NCBI GenBank assembly: GCA_041665065.1
Contig: JBAYJM010000025.1
Location: forward strand, 1-10,505
From: JBAYJM01 sp041665065
GTDB taxonomy: Bacteria > Patescibacteriota > Patescibacteriia > 2-01-FULL-39-33
DNA: 10,505 nt
Direction: 5' to 3'
Positions 1-6,223 of the stretch are shown here, piece by piece (positions within the stretch are counted from its first letter, which is position 1; every line of letters starts with the position of its first letter). Both the position numbers and the translations under genes were made by a program. The notes beneath the pieces were generated by a model. That model worked only from the letters and a program-made list of their open reading frames with translations, was not told the DNA's origin and did no database searches.

Positions 1-45
1 AGACAATAATTTTTGAGCGGTGTCTTTTAAATTTGTCATGGCCAT
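1..45 (-). CDS. 5' end of an unidentified gene running off the left edge
   Basis: An open frame begins with ATG at 45-43 on the minus strand and reads MAMTNLKDTAQKLLS before the window ends. A second in-frame ATG at 39-37 is an alternative start. There is no Shine-Dalgarno, only an A-rich stretch, which matches most genes here. It lies 42 bases downstream of nusA in the same direction, with the nusA terminator hairpin between them. In many bacteria infB follows nusA, but 15 residues do not identify this product and I do not assign it. Confidence 0.5.
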   Translation of the reverse strand, partial: MAMTNLKDTAQKLLS

Positions 46-55
46 TTTTTTATTA

Positions 56-81
56 TTAAAAATCCCGCAAAAAGCGGGATT
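56..81 (-). terminator. Terminator after nusA
   Basis: An 8-bp perfect stem (AATCCCGC at 61-68, GCGGGATT at 74-81) with a 5-base A loop is followed, in the leftward direction, by a short T-run continuing from the stem. It lies just past the nusA stop codon. The same CCCGC/GCGGG core is used after the GerMN gene at 6180-6194. Confidence 0.75.
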
Positions 82-87
82 AAAAAT

Positions 88-1335
88 TTATTCTTCTGTT
101 TGATCAGCGACAACTTCTTCATCTGTTGTATCTGTTTTTTCATCTACCACGTCCCCTTCACCTTCTTCACCAGCCAAAACCTTTCCTTCTTCAGATATTA
201 TATCAATCTTCCATCCGGTCAACTTTGAAGCCAACCTGACATTCTGTCCCCCTCTTCCAATGGCAAGCGAAAGCTGATCCTCTTTTACTTTTACTATGGC
301 ATTTCTTTCTCCTTCCTCATCGTGAAGTTCCACGCCCAAGACATGGGCCGGAGACAATGCGTTTATGATAAATTTTTCAGCATTTTCATCCCAAAGAATT
401 ATATCAACCTTCTCATTATTTAGTTCGCTAATTATGGTCTGAATTCTTGAGCCTCTTTGCCCGACACATGATCCGATTGGATCAATGCTTTCGTCGCTTG
501 ATGAGATAGCAACCTTAGAACGGCTTCCAGCCTCTCTGACAATTCCCTTTATTTCGATGGCACCATTGGCAATTTCCGGAATTTCAGATTCAAATATCTT
601 TTTAACTATCTCAACATGACTTCTTGAAACTACGATTTGAGGCCCCTTATTGGTGAGCTCTACGGATTTCAAATAAAACTTCATCCTATTGCCTACGCTG
701 TATCTTTCTCTTTCAACCTGTTCCTCAATCGGCATGATTGCGGTGGTATGACTTAAATCAACTAAAATATTTCTGCCTTCTTTCCTTTGAATGCTTCCAA
801 TAAGAACCTCGTGTTCCAAAGCCTTATATTCGTCAAAAATATTTTGCCTTTCCTCTTCTCTAATTTTTTGAATAATAACCTGTTTGGCTGTTTGAGCGGC
901 CATTCTGCCAAACTCTCCGGGCACTTCCAATTCCGTGACTATTTCATCGCCAATCTCGTGTTTTTTATCAAGCGCCTGGGCGTCTTTTAGCTGAATTTCA
1001 GTCCTTGGGTTGAATTTTCTTACATCCTCATCACCCTCAACAACCGCTGAGCCCGTAACGCCTTCGCTTTCCGATGTTTTAATTTTAAGCTCTTCTTCTT
1101 TAAGGCTTTCCTCATATCCTTCTGGAAGATCTTCTACTACTGTTTTAATATCAAATACTTTTAATCCGCCAGTTTTAGCGTCAAAATTAACAATAATATT
1201 TTGCATTTTATTGCCAAAATCTTTTCTGTAAGCAGCCGCTAAAGCTGATTCTATTGTTCTAAGCACTGATTCTTCAGAAAGATTTTTCTCCTGACAAATT
1301 TGTTGAATCGCCGCTTGTATTGCTGATTGTGCCAT
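88..1335 (-). CDS. nusA: Transcription elongation/termination factor NusA
   Basis: NusA binds RNA polymerase and nascent RNA and modulates pausing, termination and antitermination. The 415 residues show the family order. The N-terminal polymerase-binding domain (about 1-150) ends in the conserved EFGRMAAQTAKQVIIQKIREEER region. An S1 domain follows at about 175-240, then KH1 with VGQRGSR at 291-297 and KH2 with AIGRGGQNVR at 358-367. The N-terminal domain holds a charged stretch at about 65-110, and the C terminus (385-415) is a strongly acidic tail. Length is between the B. subtilis type and the longer E. coli type; the E. coli C-terminal AR repeats are absent. The ATG at 1335 has no Shine-Dalgarno. 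It has its own weak promoter and a terminator at 56-81. Identification is secure from the S1-KH-KH core. Confidence 0.97.
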   Translation of the reverse strand: MAQSAIQAAIQQICQEKNLSEESVLRTIESALAAAYRKDFGNKMQNIIVNFDAKTGGLKVFDIKTVVEDLPEGYEESLKEEELKIKTSESEGVTGSAVVEGDEDVRKFNPRTEIQLKDAQALDKKHEIGDEIVTELEVPGEFGRMAAQTAKQVIIQKIREEERQNIFDEYKALEHEVLIGSIQRKEGRNILVDLSHTTAIMPIEEQVERERYSVGNRMKFYLKSVELTNKGPQIVVSRSHVEIVKKIFESEIPEIANGAIEIKGIVREAGSRSKVAISSSDESIDPIGSCVGQRGSRIQTIISELNNEKVDIILWDENAEKFIINALSPAHVLGVELHDEEGERNAIVKVKEDQLSLAIGRGGQNVRLASKLTGWKIDIISEEGKVLAGEEGEGDVVDEKTDTTDEEVVADQTEE

Positions 1336-1363
1336 ATAATTATAACGATTAAATTAGTTTAAT

Positions 1364-1390
1364 ATTATATAATAATTTTAAATTCTACAA
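1364..1390 (-). promoter_or_regulatory. Probable nusA promoter
   Basis: A perfect TATAAT -10 (1364-1369, minus strand) lies 29 bases upstream of the nusA ATG. The -35 is poor: TTGTAG at 1385-1390 with a 15-base spacer, or TATTGT at 1387-1392 with 17. The region is so AT-rich that chance -10 matches are likely. Confidence 0.4.
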
Positions 1391-1422
1391 TATTTAGAAT
1401 TAACAATAGACCGATAATTTTT

Positions 1423-1449
1423 AAAAAATGACAGCCTGTTGGCTGCCAT
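1423..1449 (-). terminator. Terminator of the membrane protein-radical SAM-yraN operon
   Basis: Read leftward, ATGGCAGCC pairs with GGCTGTCAT across an AACA loop. This 9-bp stem contains one G-U pair and is followed by a T-run. The G-U pair forms only in the minus-strand RNA; the plus strand would have an A-C mismatch. This supports leftward function. It lies about 105 bases past the yraN stop. Confidence 0.8.
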
Positions 1450-1554
1450 CAATGTCTCTATATAAGTAATGATAGCAGATATAAATTAATTTGTCAAATA
1501 TGTTTGCCAAAAAATAGCCTAAAATTGGTGCAATCAATGTCGGCCACACAAATA

Positions 1555-1926
1555 CTACTGACCCAAATTTTTAAACCACCTTATCTTGGCTGTTTTAGTC
1601 TTGGCATTAATCTCTACGCTAATTACATCTATGCGCCAGAAGATATCATTTAAACATTCTTTATCTAAATAAATATTAATCGCCTTATTTAGGTGAATCA
1701 ATTTTCTCCAGTCAACCGCCTCTTCGGGATAACCATAATCATTACTGGTACGCGTCTTAACCTCCACAAACAAAATCTCATCGCCCAAACGGGCGATGAG
1801 ATCTATTTCACCGTATCTAGTATAATAATTTTTTCCAGTAATTTTTGCCCCCTGGCGTTCTAAATATTGAGCAGCAATATTTTCTCCAAACTCGCCTATT
1901 TTCTTGTTATAACCCTCCATTTGCAT
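1555..1926 (-). CDS. YraN/UPF0102 family protein with nuclease-like fold
   Basis: This 123-residue protein matches the YraN (UPF0102) family, whose members adopt a restriction-endonuclease-like fold. Their cellular role is not settled. Visible motifs are GEFGENIAAQYLERQG at 11-26, the acidic GEIDLI at 39-44 (E40, D42) and FVEVKTR at 53-59 (E55, K57). Together they form the (E)...D...ExK active-site pattern of PD-(D/E)XK nucleases. A late acidic segment, WRIDVISVE, is at 97-105. Length is normal for the family. The ATG at 1926 is 3 bases after the radical SAM stop, and AAGGAG lies 12 bases upstream. An in-frame ATG two codons later is possible. It is the last gene of a three-gene leftward operon; nothing in the sequence ties its activity to the radical SAM enzyme. 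Confidence 0.92.
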   Translation of the reverse strand: MQMEGYNKKIGEFGENIAAQYLERQGAKITGKNYYTRYGEIDLIARLGDEILFVEVKTRTSNDYGYPEEAVDWRKLIHLNKAINIYLDKECLNDIFWRIDVISVEINAKTKTAKIRWFKNLGQ

Positions 1927-1929
1927 TAA

Positions 1930-3423
1930 CTAGACAGTCTCCTTAACCTCGTCTTCAACAACATCTTCTTTTTTTACCGACTCTTCATGACCATGATTGC
2001 AATTGCCACATCCTGAAAGATTAGGACTACATGGTGAAGTATAGACAGGTTTTGGCAATGATTCTTTATCCTTTTCCCAAATTGGCGTATATAATTCTTT
2101 TACTCTCGCGCTATATTTATCGATACCCTCTCTTAACTCTGGCTTTATCAATATATCATCAGCACCAGGATGAGTTAATCTTAATTTAAATTCTTCTTGA
2201 ATCTGTCTGCTAATTTCTGGATGATCAATCCATTGGCAAGGTAAATACAAATTATGGTTGTATGGTTGCATTGATCTTAATTTTTTGAAATAAGGCGATT
2301 GCATGACATCCCTTAAAGATTTTTCCTTGATATTATCCTGGGCCATGTGAGTAAAGATGCAAGGCTCAACATCTCCGTTTGAAGTAATGTGAATGTAGAA
2401 TTTTCCTGCGATACATCCTCCAACATAAGGGGCGTCATTCCAAAAATCCACTATAAATACCTGCTTGTTTGCTCTGGTATATTTATCAAATTCCAATAAG
2501 TGCACTCTTTGCTCCGGTGTTGGCATCAAGCTTAAATCAGGATCCTTGCCAACCGGCATATATAAGAAATACCAACCGATTATCGCGCCTTTTTCTTGCA
2601 TTAAATCAATAAATTTATCGCTGGCAATTACGGGTTCATTTTTACTGGTAACAGCAACTGAATAACCGAATGGAATTCCTTCTTCTCTTAATACATCCAT
2701 GGCCTTCAAAACCTTTTCATAGACACCTTCGCCTCTTCTTTCATCGGTATGCTCCTTAAAGCCTTCAATACTTAACATAACTGCAGCATTTCCCAGCTTG
2801 GCTATTTTTTGAGCGACTTCTTTGGTCATCAAAGAGCCATTTGAATAAAATTGGAAGTACATCTTTGGATGAGCCTCAAGCAAAGGGAATAAACCTTCCC
2901 ACATCAATGGCTCTCCACCTAAAATTGTGATAAAGGCAACGCCCATTTCTTCAGCCTCGGTCACAATTCTATCCATTATTTCAAATGACAGATCATCTTG
3001 TTTGTCATAATTATATGCGTAACAGCCAACACACCTTAAATTACATCTCATTGTTGGCGATATAAGAACCGTAAACGGAACCGTTTCCCCTCTTGCTTCC
3101 GCTGCCTTTCTTTTTTCATCTCTTAAAATTAAGCCTTCAGCCATAAGAGCCGTTGCCATCGTGTTTCTACTATTGGCGTTCATTAATTTAACATCCCGCA
3201 ATATCATATCTCCGGCAGGAGATGTCTCGAGCATATTTTTTAACGCGGTAACAATTTTTTTAGTTTCACCTTTGGCAATTCTTTCATAAATACCCATTAC
3301 ACCGACAAGATTTTTTTTGGACAAGTGCGGCAAGACCTTAACAATCTGCTTCATTGCAAAAATTTGCGACGATTTTTTCAGCTTATCAAAGAAATGGCCC
3401 TTCTTTGCTGGTTTTGTTTCCAT
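1930..3423 (-). CDS. Radical SAM protein with SPASM-like Cys motifs
   Basis: This is a 497-residue radical SAM enzyme; substrate unknown. The SAM [4Fe-4S] cluster motif CNLRCVGC is at 127-134 (C127, C131, C134), with the SAM-binding GGEP at 169-172. Strand signatures YSNGSL (193-198) and MLSIEG (216-221) fit the partial TIM barrel. Downstream, GGCIAGKFYIHITSNGDVEPC (C337, C355) resembles the start of a SPASM/auxiliary-cluster domain, with C396 further on. A C-terminal Cys/His-rich segment (C465, C472, C475, HGH at 477-479) precedes an acidic tail. The first 115 residues are a helical extension. It sits 26 bases after the membrane protein gene and 3 bases before yraN, so the three are very likely cotranscribed. 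SPASM enzymes often modify peptides, but no precursor-peptide gene is visible here. A role in modifying a lipid or another substrate is equally open. Confidence 0.9.
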   Translation of the reverse strand: METKPAKKGHFFDKLKKSSQIFAMKQIVKVLPHLSKKNLVGVMGIYERIAKGETKKIVTALKNMLETSPAGDMILRDVKLMNANSRNTMATALMAEGLILRDEKRKAAEARGETVPFTVLISPTMRCNLRCVGCYAYNYDKQDDLSFEIMDRIVTEAEEMGVAFITILGGEPLMWEGLFPLLEAHPKMYFQFYSNGSLMTKEVAQKIAKLGNAAVMLSIEGFKEHTDERRGEGVYEKVLKAMDVLREEGIPFGYSVAVTSKNEPVIASDKFIDLMQEKGAIIGWYFLYMPVGKDPDLSLMPTPEQRVHLLEFDKYTRANKQVFIVDFWNDAPYVGGCIAGKFYIHITSNGDVEPCIFTHMAQDNIKEKSLRDVMQSPYFKKLRSMQPYNHNLYLPCQWIDHPEISRQIQEEFKLRLTHPGADDILIKPELREGIDKYSARVKELYTPIWEKDKESLPKPVYTSPCSPNLSGCGNCNHGHEESVKKEDVVEDEVKETV

Positions 3424-3449
3424 ACAATATTAATTTATTATTTTTCTAT

Positions 3450-3851
3450 TTATTTTCTTTTAGGCAAATATTTAGTAAAATTTTTTTTCTGCTCAGCTTG
3501 TTTTTTTGCTAGAGGAACAACCACAAACTGATACCGTAAAATATCGGCAAGCCAAACAATTATTCCAATTACCCAGACGACTGTCCAAAATCTTGCAGAA
3601 ACAAAGTAGGCACCCTCATAACGAAACCAGGAAAGTAGAATTCCCAAAAAGCCCATCACTACAAGCATTGCAAAATATTTATCAATCAGCTTGCACATAA
3701 TCGGCGATAGTTTTTTTACCTTCTCATAAACTTTAATTCCCAATCCGGCTACTACCATGACCACAAAAATAGCAAGCATAACCCTAAGAGTTGTCACGCT
3801 GATAAATGTAGTTGCATCGAAATAATATTGAAAGGAAAAAAATCTAGACAT
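3450..3851 (-). CDS. Small three-pass membrane protein of unknown function
   Basis: This 133-residue protein is unrecognised at family level. It has three hydrophobic segments, at about 16-39, 58-76 and 88-112, and a strongly basic C-terminal tail (115-133, rich in K and R). The tail is predicted cytoplasmic by the positive-inside rule. Between segments 2 and 3 is SWFRYEGAYFVSARFW, an aromatic- and arginine-rich loop that could be the conserved part. It is the first gene of the operon with the radical SAM enzyme and YraN, starting 30 bases from a near-consensus promoter. There is no Shine-Dalgarno ahead of the ATG. Its position suggests it could anchor or partner the radical SAM protein, but that is inference from order only. 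Confidence 0.85.
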   Translation of the reverse strand: MSRFFSFQYYFDATTFISVTTLRVMLAIFVVMVVAGLGIKVYEKVKKLSPIMCKLIDKYFAMLVVMGFLGILLSWFRYEGAYFVSARFWTVVWVIGIIVWLADILRYQFVVVPLAKKQAEQKKNFTKYLPKRK

Positions 3852-3880
3852 CTAACTGATTATTAATGAATTTACTATGA

Positions 3881-3910
3881 AGTATAATGCAAATTTGACT
3901 GAATTGTCAA
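3881..3910 (-). promoter_or_regulatory. Near-consensus promoter of the radical SAM operon
   Basis: On the minus strand a perfect -35 TTGACA (3905-3910) is followed by an 18-base spacer and the -10 TATACT (3881-3886). The -10 ends 29 bases from the ATG of the membrane protein gene. This is one of the two best sigma70-type promoters in the window. Confidence 0.8.
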
Positions 3911-3947
3911 TTTTTTTCAAATTTAAACAAAAAAATATTAACCCGGA

Positions 3948-4496
3948 TTATTTTCTAAAAATTAAGCCAAAATGATATGGGCCGGCGGAGAATTCTTCAA
4001 CCAAATTTAAGTTAGCCGATAATGCCATTTTTTTTACATCTCCTGGATTTAGACGATCACCCACCGGCGGGCCAAATGGCGCTCCGGTTTTAAGCCAATC
4101 AATTACCATTAAACTGCCTCCGGGCCTCATTAGGCGGTAAGACTCTTTCATTATATGATCATCTCTCTGCGACTGAAAAAGCATATTATGTATAAAAGCG
4201 ACATCCAAACTTGATTCCGGTATCTTAGTGGCACCAAAAATTTCCAAGTTAGACCAAACAGTTTTTACGTTTTCCAGGCCCTCATTTTTTGCGCGCGCAC
4301 TTACAGCTTCCAGGGCCGACTTTAAAATATCCACCGCATATACAATCCCCCTTTTCCCAACACGTTTCGCCGCAGCTAGTGCAAAAAATCCCAAATTTCC
4401 GCAACCCAAGTCCCCAATCATCATTCCTTCTTCAATTGAGATCTTGCTAAAAACTTCTCCGCTGATCAATTCGTTTCCATTTTGAATATTTGGCAT
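3948..4496 (-). CDS. Class I SAM-dependent methyltransferase
   Basis: This 182-residue Rossmann-fold methyltransferase is of the Methyltransf_11/UbiE-like type; the substrate is unknown. Motif I DLGCGNLGFF is at 29-38 (SAM-binding glycines) and the acidic end of strand 2, YAVDI, is at 53-57. FIHNMLFQ at 101-108 corresponds to motif IV. LMRPGGSLMVIDW at 122-134 is the post-motif with the typical PGG turn. The C-terminal part has GAPFGPPVGDRLNP (138-151) and ends AGPYHFGLIFRK. The start ATG has no Shine-Dalgarno. It lies 86 bases downstream of the TrmB-like gene in the same direction, with a candidate promoter in the gap. No clear terminator follows: only an unpaired T-run at about 3929-3935, so transcripts may continue into the next operon. 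Confidence 0.9.
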   Translation of the reverse strand: MPNIQNGNELISGEVFSKISIEEGMMIGDLGCGNLGFFALAAAKRVGKRGIVYAVDILKSALEAVSARAKNEGLENVKTVWSNLEIFGATKIPESSLDVAFIHNMLFQSQRDDHIMKESYRLMRPGGSLMVIDWLKTGAPFGPPVGDRLNPGDVKKMALSANLNLVEEFSAGPYHFGLIFRK

Positions 4497-4548
4497 ATTA
4501 TTAACAATAAAATTTTGCTTCTAAAAAATTTAGTAGCTAATTAAATTT

Positions 4549-4557
4549 ATTATAGCA
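4549..4557 (-). promoter_or_regulatory. Extended -10 promoter for the methyltransferase gene
   Basis: TGCTATAAT on the minus strand is a perfect extended -10 (TGnTATAAT), 52 bases upstream of the methyltransferase ATG. No convincing -35 is present at 16-18 bases, as is common for extended -10 promoters. Confidence 0.55.
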
Positions 4558-4582
4558 CATTATTATCACAAATACTAAACGA

Positions 4583-5323
4583 TTATATCAGTTTATCCCA
4601 CATCAATTTGAATTTTTCTTTTTCCATTTCAAATATTTCTTTGCTTTCAATTTTCACACAGGTCAATTCTTTTATTGATGAAAAATATGCAACTTTGTTT
4701 TCAAAAATTATCATATTGCCAGTAAATGCGTAATTTGCCGGGAGAAATCGTGTAAATCTTAATTCTTTGTTATCTGTCTTTTTTAAAGTTTTAGAAAATT
4801 TATCAGGAAAAACAATTTGTTTTAAAATTATTTTTCTTTTTAAGCGTGCCGGAATATAGATATCCAAAACATAACGGTCACTGATTACTTCATTTAAATC
4901 TTTTGCCGAACCAATGTAAAAAATTTCATGCGAATAACCTTTAAGCGTTTCATTTAAAACCGACATGTGGCCTTCTTTGCCTTTGTAATATTTTACATTT
5001 GTATCATCGGTTTCTTTTTTCTGCATCGCTTCAAGCTCCGGCAAAGATTCTTGAAACTCAGTTTTAATCCTCTCTATCCTGGATAAAAGCGATAATGGCG
5101 AAGTGGCAATATAATGCGTGCCGTATTTAGCGCTGTAAATTCCCAAGATTCCCCTGCTGACCATTTTATCGGCAATCGGATAAATGCTGGTGCGCTTGAT
5201 CTTCGTATATATGGATAATTCTTTAACGGTCAGGCTCCCCTGTCCTAGTAATGCCAAATAGATCTTCACCTCTTTGTCTGAAAGCCCATATTCCGCTAAA
5301 ATTTGTTTTATCTTATCTTTCAT
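4583..5323 (-). CDS. TrmB-like winged-helix transcriptional regulator
   Basis: This 246-residue protein has an N-terminal winged helix-turn-helix (about 5-75) of TrmB type: LSDKEVKIYLALLGQGSLTV, then the recognition region KIKRTSIYPIADKMVSRGIL at 41-60 and a wing around YGTHYIATSP. A helical linker (80-103) leads to a C-terminal domain (108-246) containing YYKGKEGHMSVLNETL. That segment is typical of TrmB-family regulators in which a phospholipase D-like or sugar-binding sensor follows. No catalytic HKD motif is visible, so I read it as a ligand-sensing or dimerisation domain. The ligand and targets are unknown. The ATG at 5323 is SD-less and 26 bases from a good -10. A perfect palindrome over that -10 could allow autoregulation. 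The methyltransferase directly downstream is the nearest candidate target. Confidence 0.88.
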   Translation of the reverse strand: MKDKIKQILAEYGLSDKEVKIYLALLGQGSLTVKELSIYTKIKRTSIYPIADKMVSRGILGIYSAKYGTHYIATSPLSLLSRIERIKTEFQESLPELEAMQKKETDDTNVKYYKGKEGHMSVLNETLKGYSHEIFYIGSAKDLNEVISDRYVLDIYIPARLKRKIILKQIVFPDKFSKTLKKTDNKELRFTRFLPANYAFTGNMIIFENKVAYFSSIKELTCVKIESKEIFEMEKEKFKLMWDKLI

Positions 5324-5349
5324 TTTTAGACGATTATTTTGACATCTAT

Positions 5350-5378
5350 ATTATATAATATTATTTATCTTTTTACAA
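5350..5378 (-). promoter_or_regulatory. Promoter of the TrmB-like gene
   Basis: On the minus strand the -35 TTGTAA (5373-5378), a 17-base spacer and a perfect -10 TATAAT (5350-5355) lie 26 bases ahead of the ATG. A perfect 14-bp palindrome, ATATTATATAATAT (5348-5361), covers the -10 and might be an operator. In DNA this AT-rich it may also be chance. Confidence 0.65.
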
Positions 5379-5420
5379 CAATATTAATAGGCATTATTTA
5401 ATAATATTTAAATTAATAAT

Positions 5421-5470
5421 TGTTATAATTTCTGACATATATTTACTTAATGCTTTTTTTATTCGATAAT
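5421..5470 (+). promoter_or_regulatory. Promoter region of the 195-residue membrane protein gene
   Basis: Two rightward candidates are visible. One has -35 TTTACT (5442-5447), a 17-base spacer and -10 GATAAT (5465-5470), which would start the RNA at the hairpin at 5476. The other is a perfect extended -10, TGTTATAAT (5421-5429), without an obvious -35. Both diverge from the TrmB-like gene promoter. Confidence 0.5.
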
Positions 5471-5475
5471 GCGCC

Positions 5476-5494
5476 TTAGGCGATTCGCGCCTAA
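5476..5494 (+). promoter_or_regulatory. Stem-loop at the predicted 5' end of the mRNA
   Basis: TTAGGCG pairs with CGCCTAA across an ATTCG loop (perfect 7-bp stem), starting 6 bases after the -10. An alternative shorter stem can form between CGCC at 5472-5475 and GGCG at 5479-5482, so two exclusive folds are possible. It may protect the 5' end, act as an operator, or be a weak attenuator. The following T-run is too poor for a strong terminator. Confidence 0.5.
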
Positions 5495-5527
5495 TTTTGC
5501 AATTTACAGTCAGAGGAGTCCATACAA

Positions 5528-6115
5528 ATGTGTAAAAATATTCAGTACCACTATCACGATGGCGTCGCGGAGCTAATCGAGTTTGACCCGTTCACCAAGG
5601 AACTAGTAACAAGGATGCCCGATGGCCTACATTGGTGTCAAACATGCCATTACCCATATCAACGAGACCACCTGGTTTCTAATAATGGTGACGTGTGGAA
5701 TGCGAGCAAAGAGACAATTCGACAACACCTTTGCATTGTTGCCCTTTCAAAAGCAAAAGTGGACTACATCAAGTCCATCGGGATTTATCATGATTGTTTA
5801 TATACACCCGTTGGTGCCTCTCTTCTATTGGTGATCACCTATATGTCAGCATGTTTGGCGAACATGATATTTATCACAGCTCTTTCATTCTTCTGTGAAA
5901 TTAACGCAGATGACTACCTCGCACTTAGCCTTTGGTCTAGTCTAGTTATTACACTTATTGTGTATTTGATCACACGACAACAAATGAGAAAGATTATCCA
6001 GAAAATTAAAGTAGAGAACGATGGCAAAATGCCCCCTAAACCATCGGAAAACTGGAAGGATTACACCTCTCAAATCCCAGCCATCGATTTTCCACTTCCG
6101 CCAAACCAAGAGTAG
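5528..6115 (+). CDS. Two-pass membrane protein with an N-terminal CxxC motif; function unknown
   Basis: This 195-residue protein has no family I recognise. The soluble N terminus (1-90) is rich in His, Tyr and Cys and holds HWCQTCHYPY (C37, C40), a possible half zinc site. Further Cys are at 69 and 90. Two hydrophobic segments follow, at about 93-124 and 128-149. A basic/amphipathic helix (RQQMRKIIQKIK) and a Pro-rich tail (PPKPSENW...PLPPNQE) end it. The ATG is set by a strong Shine-Dalgarno, AGAGGAG at 5512-5518, nine bases upstream. Its neighbours mostly lack one. It runs against the surrounding leftward genes, with its own promoter and terminator. Base composition is higher in GC (about 43% in one 60-base line that I counted, against about 33% in a line of the adjacent GerMN gene). 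A separately acquired or highly expressed gene is plausible. Confidence 0.85.
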   Translation: MCKNIQYHYHDGVAELIEFDPFTKELVTRMPDGLHWCQTCHYPYQRDHLVSNNGDVWNASKETIRQHLCIVALSKAKVDYIKSIGIYHDCLYTPVGASLLLVITYMSACLANMIFITALSFFCEINADDYLALSLWSSLVITLIVYLITRQQMRKIIQKIKVENDGKMPPKPSENWKDYTSQIPAIDFPLPPNQE

Positions 6116-6135
6116 AAGCGGGGGACAGTGCACAT

Positions 6136-6170
6136 CGCCCGGAGGAGAAATCTTCCGGGCGCATTTATTT
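6136..6170 (+). terminator. GAAA-tetraloop terminator of the 195-residue gene
   Basis: An 11-bp stem (6136-6146 with 6151-6161, one G-U pair) is capped by GAAA, a GNRA tetraloop. It is followed by CATTTATTTATC. The G-U pair forms in the rightward RNA, consistent with termination of the plus-strand gene 20 bases upstream. Confidence 0.8.
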
Positions 6171-6173
6171 ATC

Positions 6174-6199
6174 AAAAAACCCGCATAAAGCGGGATTTT
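6174..6199 (-). terminator. Terminator of the GerMN gene, possibly bidirectional
   Basis: CCCGC (6180-6184) and GCGGG (6190-6194) form a stem with an ATAAA loop. In the leftward direction it runs straight into TTTTTT (6174-6179). Rightward it is followed by ATTTTA, so it may also back up the adjacent terminator of the converging gene. Confidence 0.8.
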
Positions 6200-6223
6200 A
6201 TATTTGAAAGATATTATCTAATA

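Noticed and set aside
787..1231. Plus-strand frames of 67 and 73 codons
   Set aside because: Both are antisense to nusA S1/N-terminal coding sequence and carry no start signals.
1930..3851. RiPP (modified-peptide) biosynthesis cluster around the radical SAM enzyme
   Set aside because: No short precursor peptide, transporter or peptidase is visible near it; the small gene next to it is a three-pass membrane protein.
3929..3935. T-run after the methyltransferase gene as a terminator
   Set aside because: No stable hairpin precedes it in the leftward RNA.
5942..6175. Minus-strand frame of 77 codons overlapping the end of the 195-residue gene
   Set aside because: It would start inside the intergenic terminator region, runs antisense to a gene with full expression signals, and has no ribosome site of its own.
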